The notes under the pieces: generated by a model
The model's database searches: none
What the model saw: only the letters and a program-made list of their open reading frames with translations
What the model was told of the DNA's origin: nothing
Part shown: piece after piece, positions 57,274-64,000 of the stretch
Position numbering within the stretch: the first letter of the stretch is position 1
Layout: each line of letters opens with the position of its first letter
Assembly (NCBI RefSeq): GCF_019722725.1
Contig: NZ_CP077941.1
Coordinates: 2,232,001 to 2,296,000 of the forward strand
Direction: 5' to 3'
Length of the DNA stretch: 64,000 nucleotides
DNA from: Vreelandella profundi
Lineage (GTDB): Bacteria > Pseudomonadota > Gammaproteobacteria > Pseudomonadales > Halomonadaceae
Program-made: the position numbers and the translations under genes

Positions 57274-57753
57274 CTAACGTCCATAAATAAAGGTACATTC
57301 ACGCTGCTCAACATTGCGGCTAATGCAGGTAATCGGCACCTCCATGTCCCCACCCTGCTGGCTTAGCCACCCTTTATACAATCCTTCTAACAAGGCAGAC
57401 ATTGCTAGCAAACTGATGTCGATACGCTCTTCTGAGTCACCAGGGATAGGGCATGCAGAATGACAAATCCGCATCTTTTGATTATCAGCAATGATGCTGG
57501 TATATCCCCAATCTAGCAGATCTAATGCCTCATTGATGGCCCTCTCAAGGCTTTCTAAAGTAGCGCACTCGCCCATAGGCATTTCTAGCGCCATACGGCT
57601 GCCGATGTGACGCCAGAAACCCGAAGACTCTTCTTTGCCTGCACTGTTGAAAAGCTCATCAAAAACCAGTTCTAGGAAAAGCCGCCACTGGGTGCTGCAA
57701 TGGCGCTGTGCATAATGTTCAATGTGTTTGGAATGATTATCTGGCTCGTTCAC
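57274..57753 (-). CDS. bcsD: Cellulose synthase subunit D
   Basis: Periplasmic ring-forming protein that helps order glucan chains into fibrils. 159 residues. Similar to Komagataeibacter BcsD in SGFWRHIGSRMALEMPM, INEALDLLDWGY and the C-terminal LLEGLYKGWLSQQGGD. No signal peptide, as for other BcsD. I used the GTG at 57753 (GGAG 6 bases upstream) over a TTG at 57765; it overlaps the bcsC end by 17 bases. BcsD marks a type I bcs operon. Confidence 0.87.
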   Translation of the reverse strand: MNEPDNHSKHIEHYAQRHCSTQWRLFLELVFDELFNSAGKEESSGFWRHIGSRMALEMPMGECATLESLERAINEALDLLDWGYTSIIADNQKMRICHSACPIPGDSEERIDISLLAMSALLEGLYKGWLSQQGGDMEVPITCISRNVEQRECTFIYGR

Positions 57754-60700
57754 CGCTATCTCCAAAGATATAGTTCATAAACATGCTAGCGGATGTATCG
57801 TTGTAATCACCGAAGCTGTTGAAATCCACTCGTCCGCCAAGCGAAAGGTCAGGAGTCATTTGGTACTCCATAGCACCGCCAAAGGAAAGCCCTATCCCAC
57901 TTTCACTTTCCCCTGAATAGCGTGATGTCGGAGTAGCCCCGAGAGCAGAAAACACATCAAGAAGTGCCTGCGCCTCTGGATCTGTCGGAAAATAGTCGCT
58001 GTCATCGGTGCTATAACTTTGGAAGCCCGGCGCCACATAGCCGCCCAGTGTGAGCTGGTCGGTGAAACTCTCACGATAGTTAATAGGAAAGGCGACGCTG
58101 ACATAATCTTGGGGGCTAAAATAGCCACCGTGGCCATAGGTGAAATGGCTCAGATCATCATCGAAGGCCATGGCGGAAACATGTACACCGGCTTGCAGCT
58201 GGCGGCGTTCATTATTGACTGGGCGAGCATAGCCGCCTAAAGAGAGGTTGTAAGACTGGTTATCAGCAACGTTATGACCGGTATAGCGATAGGTGCCAAT
58301 ATCCGCATAAAGGCCACCCGCCTCAGTGTCATAGTTAATACCGGCGCGGCCACCGGTTCGCACAACGCCGCCCCACGTATCACCACTGTAGGCATCATAA
58401 GCGCCCGCATATGACAGCACGCTATCTTTCACAGCCCTTCGTTCCGCGGTGAAATTCAGCGTTGTGTTCTCAGCAATCTCCGGCTGCCAATGAATGCCGC
58501 CCACTAGGTTAGTTTCTTCAAATCCGAGGGGCGTACTGCCCATATCAAGATTGACACTACCATTCTCATAGCTAAGCGCTAGCCCCGCACCGCTGTCACG
58601 TAAGCTGGAGGGCCTAGCTGACTGCGCCGTAGACTGCAGCCGGCTCTGAATGCCAGCGAGGGCCGTTTCTATTTGCTGACGGCTCTCGACAAAGGCACTC
58701 AGCGACTCTCCGTCAAAATTTAATGCCTCAAAATCGACACTATTGCCTTCTAGATATTGATTGAAAAGCTCGCGCTGCTGTTCAGTAAGGCTGGCAACCG
58801 TTAAGCCCGCTTCAAATAAAGGATTACGCTCAAGAGCGGCATCATAAAAACGTCTGGCCTCTTCTAACACAGCTGCCAAACGCACCCGCTCTTGCTCATT
58901 TACCGCAGCGTCTAAATTACTCTGGGCCGTAAAGAAGTTAGTAACGGTAGTTTGAATTTGATCCAGGATCGGTGTCACGCCGCTAAGCGATTCATTTAGA
59001 GAAGCAGCACTTTCCGCGAGCCCACTACGCCCGTAGCGTCGCAACGCATCGCCCTCAGGTGTTCCGGCGGTGATTTGGGTAGGTGTTAAAGCGACCTCAA
59101 ATCGACCTTCTCCAAACGGCACTAGCGAAAAGCGCACAGGGGCTTCGACACGGTCCTGTCGACTAAGACCGCTCTCGCCATCACGCAGGTTAAAGGCGAA
59201 TTCAGTGGCCACCGTTGGCGCACGCTCACGTCTGATCTGACGGGAAAGCTCATCTATCTGCTGGCTGGTAGATGGCGTCACCGCTACCGATTCAGTCATG
59301 GCTATGTCATAACTAACCTCACGACTAGCGCCCGGCAACCAGTTAGGTCGCTGTGACGCACGCGCACCTTGAGACCTGTCGGTAAACGGATTTTGTCTCT
59401 GAACAAAGGCCGCCGCACCGCCTTCTTGTACGCTCAACCCCTGGCGAGCTTGGCTGAGTAAGGCGAGCGCTTTCAAGCTTTCGCCATTAGCTCTAGCGAC
59501 TTGAGCACTGAGCAATAACGTATCGGGGGTTTGTTGCTCGGGCCCATAACGACTCAGAAGCTGGCTTGCCTGGCGCGAACGATTGTTAGCAAGTGCCGTC
59601 TGTACCGCACCCTGTAAGGCTTGCTCACTTTCAGGATGACGCGTGAGCACATAGGTATATATCTGCTCAGCTTGGGCTTGACGCCCACCGTCGGCGTATA
59701 AACGGCCCATCGCCAACAGCAAGTCCTCGTCATCTGGCGACTGTTGCATCGGCTCTGCCAACACATCATAAGCGCTGGCCAAACGGCCACTCTGGCGTAA
59801 CTGATCGGCTTCAATGATGGCTAAACCACGCTCAGCGGCCAAGGCGTTGGGATCCTCACGCCACTGAGGAGAAGCGGCTAAACGATTGAGCAATTGTCGG
59901 GCAGCGTCAGGTCGACCGGCCTGAGCCATCACCAGCGCATGATTGATATAATCATTGGGTATTTGTTCGTCAATACCACGTGCTAAATCGCGCTCTACCC
60001 AGCGTAAAGCCTCACTTTTAGCACCCGCATCAGACAACGCCCCCGCAATTTGACTAACTTGGCTGGGGGTAAGGCCAGCCCCTTCAGAACGCAGGTAAAG
60101 TTGCTGTAGTGAGGCAATCGCCGCAGACTGACTTCCTTGCTCTAGCTGCACTAATGCCTGATTCAGCGGCTGTTGAATCTGAGCCTGCTGCTGAAGAGAT
60201 TTCATCTCAACCGTAAGCGTATTTGACGGTATGTTCGACAACAGTCGCTGGGTTTCTGACCAACGACCCTGCTCCGACGCAAACAAAGCTGCGGCATAAC
60301 GTTGATCGACCGTGGCATCGCTCGCAAGAAAAGGCCCCATCAATGCCTGCGCTTCATCTGAGCGCGATTGCCCCGCCAGCAAACGAGCTAGGTCAAGGCG
60401 CGCCCATGGGTTGCTCGGCGCCAAATCAAGTGCTTCGCGAAGCGCAGCTTCCGCTCCAAAATCATCTTGCTGGCGCGCCTGAAGGCGCAGCGCTTCTACT
60501 TGTGCCGTGGTTAACCCACTCATCTGAGCGCGCCTGCTTTCCGGCAGCGCCTGAGCTATTTGCTGTGCAGCGGCCCAGTCACCTTTGTCAGAAAGCACTT
60601 GGACTAGTCCTACTCGCGCGTCAACGTCGCTTTGACGCGTTTCCAGCATGGCGCGATAGGCCTGTTCTGCGGCATCTAAACGCTTCTGGCGACGCAAAAT

Positions 60701-61888
60701 GTCGGCTTCCAACAAGCGTGCGGCGCGTCCGGCATCGCTGCTCTGCTGAGTAAGCGGCCGCACTTGTTCAAGCGCTTGGTCAAGATTATTGGCTGCCGCT
60801 AAACGACGCGCCTCACCTAAGCGGGCATAAAAGGCCGCACTTTGATACGCCGCGGCCCACTGCTCTCGGCGCTCAGGCGCCTGGTCCATCGCTTCTGACA
60901 GAAGGTCTCTAGCTTCAGCAAACTGCTGCCTACGCAGCAGTATTAGCCCTAACCCACCTTTCGCCTCAGCATCTTGCGGGTTTTCTTCCAACGCCTGCCG
61001 AAATGACTCTTCGGCGCTTCCCAGTTGCCCCGCCTGTAAGGCCGTAAAACCTACTGCGCGCGTATTCTGAGCAGTTGAATCTTCAAAATGCTGGGAGACG
61101 TCGGCATCGTCCGGATTAACCTGCGTGTAGACCTGATAAAGCGTTTCATCAGCCGGCGTGGCTTCTAGCCACAGCAGCGCTTGCCGCCAACCGCTTCTCG
61201 CAGCAACGGCTTCAGGGCCGCCTTGCCGCGCTAATTGAGCTAGCTGACTAATCCCCTCACGCCGAGTGCCTTCGCGATAGGTTAATACTTCACTTAAAGC
61301 ACGCTTTAATGGCGCATCATTGGGATAGTTGTCGCTAAACTGACGCAGGCCGTCACGCGCTTGTCGCCATTGGGCATCAGTGCCCCCAGCCAGCGTTTGA
61401 TAGTACTCAACGGCTAGACCACGGGGAGGTGTATCGCTACCAAATAAAGTGCGGTATGCCGATGCCGACTCTTCATAGCGATTAGCGCGTGCTAGCTGGC
61501 GAGCGCGGTTCAACTGCGTAGTATCTAAGTTGTTGCCCTGCTGCAGTTGGTCTAGCTCAATCAGGTGCTGGCTATTAGGCGACGCTTGTTCCAGCCGCCG
61601 CGTCCACTGCGCTACTTGATCTGGCTGGTCATCTATCACCGCTTGGCGCGCTAGCCTGTAAAGCACTTCGGGGTCATCAGGACGTCCGGTAAGGTAGCGC
61701 TCAAGCGCTTGCCGCGCTAAGTCAGGGCGTTGATTTTCTTGCCAAAAGTCAGCTTGGCGCAATAAAGCATCTAAGGCCGCCTGCGAGTTTTCCTGTCCCC
61801 ATGCTGCGGTCATCGGCGCACAGCTAACTAAGGCACTCAGCAAAAGCCGATTTTTTAATTTCATGAACGTTGGTACGGGCGTACGCAT
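57737..61888 (-). CDS. bcsC: Cellulose synthase subunit BcsC (TPR export protein with outer-membrane barrel)
   Basis: Exports cellulose through the outer membrane. 1383 residues, larger than E. coli BcsC (about 1157). Signal peptide about 1-31; a TPR superhelix about 35-880; then the BCSC C-terminal region, beginning around VEAPVRFSLVPFGEGRFEVALTP in part and continuing as a beta barrel from GAGLALSYENGSV (about 1097) to the end. Between these (about 950-1090) lies a helical insertion with many Q, E, L and A residues. ATG at 61888 with GGAG 7 bases upstream, 2 bases after bcsB. Confidence 0.92.
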   Translation of the reverse strand: MRTPVPTFMKLKNRLLLSALVSCAPMTAAWGQENSQAALDALLRQADFWQENQRPDLARQALERYLTGRPDDPEVLYRLARQAVIDDQPDQVAQWTRRLEQASPNSQHLIELDQLQQGNNLDTTQLNRARQLARANRYEESASAYRTLFGSDTPPRGLAVEYYQTLAGGTDAQWRQARDGLRQFSDNYPNDAPLKRALSEVLTYREGTRREGISQLAQLARQGGPEAVAARSGWRQALLWLEATPADETLYQVYTQVNPDDADVSQHFEDSTAQNTRAVGFTALQAGQLGSAEESFRQALEENPQDAEAKGGLGLILLRRQQFAEARDLLSEAMDQAPERREQWAAAYQSAAFYARLGEARRLAAANNLDQALEQVRPLTQQSSDAGRAARLLEADILRRQKRLDAAEQAYRAMLETRQSDVDARVGLVQVLSDKGDWAAAQQIAQALPESRRAQMSGLTTAQVEALRLQARQQDDFGAEAALREALDLAPSNPWARLDLARLLAGQSRSDEAQALMGPFLASDATVDQRYAAALFASEQGRWSETQRLLSNIPSNTLTVEMKSLQQQAQIQQPLNQALVQLEQGSQSAAIASLQQLYLRSEGAGLTPSQVSQIAGALSDAGAKSEALRWVERDLARGIDEQIPNDYINHALVMAQAGRPDAARQLLNRLAASPQWREDPNALAAERGLAIIEADQLRQSGRLASAYDVLAEPMQQSPDDEDLLLAMGRLYADGGRQAQAEQIYTYVLTRHPESEQALQGAVQTALANNRSRQASQLLSRYGPEQQTPDTLLLSAQVARANGESLKALALLSQARQGLSVQEGGAAAFVQRQNPFTDRSQGARASQRPNWLPGASREVSYDIAMTESVAVTPSTSQQIDELSRQIRRERAPTVATEFAFNLRDGESGLSRQDRVEAPVRFSLVPFGEGRFEVALTPTQITAGTPEGDALRRYGRSGLAESAASLNESLSGVTPILDQIQTTVTNFFTAQSNLDAAVNEQERVRLAAVLEEARRFYDAALERNPLFEAGLTVASLTEQQRELFNQYLEGNSVDFEALNFDGESLSAFVESRQQIETALAGIQSRLQSTAQSARPSSLRDSGAGLALSYENGSVNLDMGSTPLGFEETNLVGGIHWQPEIAENTTLNFTAERRAVKDSVLSYAGAYDAYSGDTWGGVVRTGGRAGINYDTEAGGLYADIGTYRYTGHNVADNQSYNLSLGGYARPVNNERRQLQAGVHVSAMAFDDDLSHFTYGHGGYFSPQDYVSVAFPINYRESFTDQLTLGGYVAPGFQSYSTDDSDYFPTDPEAQALLDVFSALGATPTSRYSGESESGIGLSFGGAMEYQMTPDLSLGGRVDFNSFGDYNDTSASMFMNYIFGDSGERAR

Positions 61889-61890
61889 GG

Positions 61891-64000
61891 TTATTCTCCG
61901 CCTGAGTGCGTTTTGCTACCAGCATTTGCTCGACGCAGTGCTCGGCGTTTGAGAGTGCTATAAAGAAGTCCGGACAGTAAAAGCAGAACAATCCCCATGG
62001 CTAATAACATGGGAATAATATATTGGCCGGTGTACCAGCGGATCAGACGATGCCAGACCATTTCACCTCGAGGGGTCCGCGGCCCAACCTGATAAGCACT
62101 GACCTCTTGGCTCGGCGACACCATGACTAAATCTCCCACAGCCTGACGGCTAATTTGGGGCTGATCAATCACGGCCGGTAGCATGCGCATGCCTTCATCA
62201 TGAAAAGCAGTGGCTACTATAATGCTGCGCGTGGGGTTCAGCGGTGACCGAACGCCCAGTAAAATCTGTTCAGGAGACTGACTGCCAATCCTATTGCGAG
62301 CGCGCTCGGTATCTCGCCCCCACTGGGCTTGTGCCCAAAGATTTAATCTATTCGTTAAGTTCAAAGGCGTGACGCGTAAAGCCCCTTGCTCAATACTGAA
62401 AGGCCCAAGATAACGATTAAGCTCACTGCGTTCCAATTGATCCACACGCGCAACAACCAACATATCTCGGTCTGATAAATTGTCGTTAAGCGTTAGTCCC
62501 TTGCGCACATCCAGCGCAATACTGGGATATCCCGTAGAGGCCCCCATGCGCCCAATCAGCCCAAGCGCGGTGCCAATTTCGACAGCATCAGGTTCAGCGG
62601 CAAGCAGCAGCGTCGTGTGCGACAAATCGGCCCACTGTGTAAAGGGAAAGCCTGCACTAAGCCAATATGAGAGCTCTGGTAACGCTGCAAAATACTGTGC
62701 ATCGCTCATATCCAAATAAGAATCAGGATATAGGCGCGTTTCAATTCGATCAGGAAGGCCAAGCTCACATCCATTTTCCGGCATATTCACTGCCATATTA
62801 AAATAAAAGCTGAGCTGGTTATTACCGTATAGCTTTTCCTGGGGAATGCGTAATGTAGCGCGCTCTTTACGAATATCATTACCGAGAAAGCGCCATGCTT
62901 CCCAGGCTAACGAACGCTTTTCAACGGGCAAAGAGGCTAAATAGCTGCCGTTAAGAGCAATCTCCAGTCGTGACTCATCTTCATTTAACCACTCGCCACG
63001 AGGAAACTCATAGCCCACCTCTAACGTTACATTATCGCCCGGCCATAAATGCATATTCGGGGGCAGGCGAAAGCTGTAATTTTGCGGCGATGGGCGAATA
63101 CCCTCACCAACCATCTCATTCTCACCGGCTATTCGGTCAAGATAGATCGGCTCATTAAGCGCCTGCCAGTTAGGTGCATCATAGGCCTCTCTAAGGGCTA
63201 GCTGGGGCGCACTTACCGTTTCACTATCGCCGCTTAAACGCTCTTGATAATGGGCTAGATATGCAGCGGCGCTTTTTACGTCTTGCTCTGTTGCTCCCGT
63301 GACGATCAATAAGCGATACATAGCATTATTAGGGTTAGCCAGCTGAAGTAAGGTAGGGCCGTCAATTTCAGGCAGCTCTACCCCTAAAGGCATCTGTTCG
63401 GTGGTCCCTACGACGACCGCATGTTGATCAGGTATTTGAGTATGATGAACGGGGAAGTCGGCCCCTCTAAAATCCGCTTTAATCGCAAAATACGATGCTA
63501 ATATTGCGCTGGCACTCAGCAGCGTTTCTGAAGGCATAGAGGGCATAATGAAGGGCAATACCAACCGTTCCATGTCTGCCGCATCAGCAAAGGGGGCAGG
63601 TAAATTAGCTAGCCCATTAAGCGGAGGTAACGACTGAACATTCACGTTGAGCGTTGAACTTGGTAATACCTCGACCCAAATATCTTTACTGAGCAAATTA
63701 TTACACTGCTCGAGCGTTTGTCCGGCCACGCTTAGCACTAGCGTGTTATAGGTAATGATTAGCTCAGGCGGAATCGCGACTTCAGCGACTAGATGCTCAG
63801 CCGTAAAGCGGTCAAGTTCGAGCGTCTCGATGACAATGCCATTGAGGGTAACGTCAAGTCGGCTAAGCCCCTCTAAAAGAGCATCTGAATAGCGTATATC
63901 TAAGTGCAGCACCGCGCCGGTAGACACTTCATCACTACGTAAAGAGAACTCGATACCCGCCTGAGCGCCGTTTCCCTGAATGCGAAGTGGTTCAGGCTCG
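61891..64000 (-). CDS. bcsB: Cyclic di-GMP-dependent cellulose synthase regulatory subunit BcsB (N-terminus outside window)
   Basis: Periplasmic, membrane-anchored partner of BcsA guiding the glucan chain. The frame is open to position 64000, with residues LRIQGNGAQAG upstream of the first internal GTG at 63927, so the gene is cut by the edge. About 702 residues are visible: repeated CBD-like and flavodoxin-like domains, LHLDIRYSDALLEGLSRLDV near the left, GEWLNEDESRLEIALNGSYL in the second half, and a C-terminal membrane anchor YIIPMLLAMGIVLLLLSGLL before a basic tail. bcsA is expected just outside. Confidence 0.93.
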   Translation of the reverse strand, partial: EPEPLRIQGNGAQAGIEFSLRSDEVSTGAVLHLDIRYSDALLEGLSRLDVTLNGIVIETLELDRFTAEHLVAEVAIPPELIITYNTLVLSVAGQTLEQCNNLLSKDIWVEVLPSSTLNVNVQSLPPLNGLANLPAPFADAADMERLVLPFIMPSMPSETLLSASAILASYFAIKADFRGADFPVHHTQIPDQHAVVVGTTEQMPLGVELPEIDGPTLLQLANPNNAMYRLLIVTGATEQDVKSAAAYLAHYQERLSGDSETVSAPQLALREAYDAPNWQALNEPIYLDRIAGENEMVGEGIRPSPQNYSFRLPPNMHLWPGDNVTLEVGYEFPRGEWLNEDESRLEIALNGSYLASLPVEKRSLAWEAWRFLGNDIRKERATLRIPQEKLYGNNQLSFYFNMAVNMPENGCELGLPDRIETRLYPDSYLDMSDAQYFAALPELSYWLSAGFPFTQWADLSHTTLLLAAEPDAVEIGTALGLIGRMGASTGYPSIALDVRKGLTLNDNLSDRDMLVVARVDQLERSELNRYLGPFSIEQGALRVTPLNLTNRLNLWAQAQWGRDTERARNRIGSQSPEQILLGVRSPLNPTRSIIVATAFHDEGMRMLPAVIDQPQISRQAVGDLVMVSPSQEVSAYQVGPRTPRGEMVWHRLIRWYTGQYIIPMLLAMGIVLLLLSGLLYSTLKRRALRRANAGSKTHSGGE

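Noticed and set aside
60223..60753. 176-codon open frame antisense to bcsC
   Set aside because: Composition follows the opposite strand of a well-supported gene; no start signal or family likeness. It is a GC-skew shadow.
1..64000. CRISPR arrays, tRNA/rRNA genes, insertion sequences, integrase or attachment sites
   Set aside because: No spaced direct repeats of CRISPR type, no tRNA-like cloverleaf with conserved T-loop, and no transposase or recombinase motifs were found on either strand.

Overview
The window reads as ordinary chromosome of a gammaproteobacterium, most likely Halomonadaceae (Halomonas/Vreelandella). This rests on the gene content: class I PHA synthase with phasin, DUF1820, a TIGR04211-type SH3 protein, a two-component RND pump, PotFGHI, and a split trp set with trpE-gph and rpe. 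GC is moderate by eye (mid-50s percent). The genus is inference. I see no rRNA, tRNA, CRISPR array, phage, transposase or integrase. Genes are packed tightly, and many start codons overlap the preceding stop (TAATG or ATGA).

Layout. 1-455: start of serS (minus). 0.7-6 kb: a DAACS symporter, a DUF4202 protein and a YdiJ-type flavin/Fe-S dehydrogenase. 6-14.1 kb: tryptophan synthesis in two blocks, trpGDC and gph-trpE (minus), separated by an orphan metal-binding protein gene (plus); ndh (plus) and rpe (minus) follow. 14.3-18.2 kb: the sulfate importer operon sbp-cysT-cysW-cysA. 18.2-20.6 kb: yajG-like lipoprotein, tpm, an SH3/coiled-coil membrane protein and DUF1820. 20.8-24.9 kb: an ATP-grasp ligase followed by a 682-residue protein that I read as papain-like (Q402, C408, H566, N587), then tlyA. 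24.9-30.6 kb: a large MscK-type channel, outer-membrane phospholipase A and a DUF883/YqjE/YqjK envelope operon. 30.8-36.8 kb: an HI0933-family flavoprotein, an RND adaptor and pump, and DUF3617. 36.9-41.4 kb: a CPXCG protein and potFGHI. 41.6-44 kb: ahpC-ahpF behind a good candidate OxyR site. 44-47.1 kb: phaC, a phasin and DUF6489. 47.2-52.1 kb: aroC, prmB, smrB, a patatin, an alpha/beta hydrolase and a possible 30-codon ORF. 52.1-56.2 kb: ybbP-ybbA and divergent tesA. 56.2-64 kb: the cellulose operon bcsB-C-D-Z, cut by the window edge inside bcsB.

How the genes work together. trpE with trpG forms anthranilate synthase, trpD and trpC take the next steps, and aroC supplies chorismate. The bcs genes make, export and trim cellulose. 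phaC and the phasin build polyester granules. AhpC/AhpF remove peroxides. Sbp-CysTWA and PotFGHI import sulfate and polyamines.

The least explained items are the ATP-grasp plus papain-like pair, a ladder of three mini-ORFs coupling potH to potI, and a recurring pattern of short (13-16 bp) tandem triplications in intergenic DNA at four loci. Protein calls rest on motif recognition without database searches.
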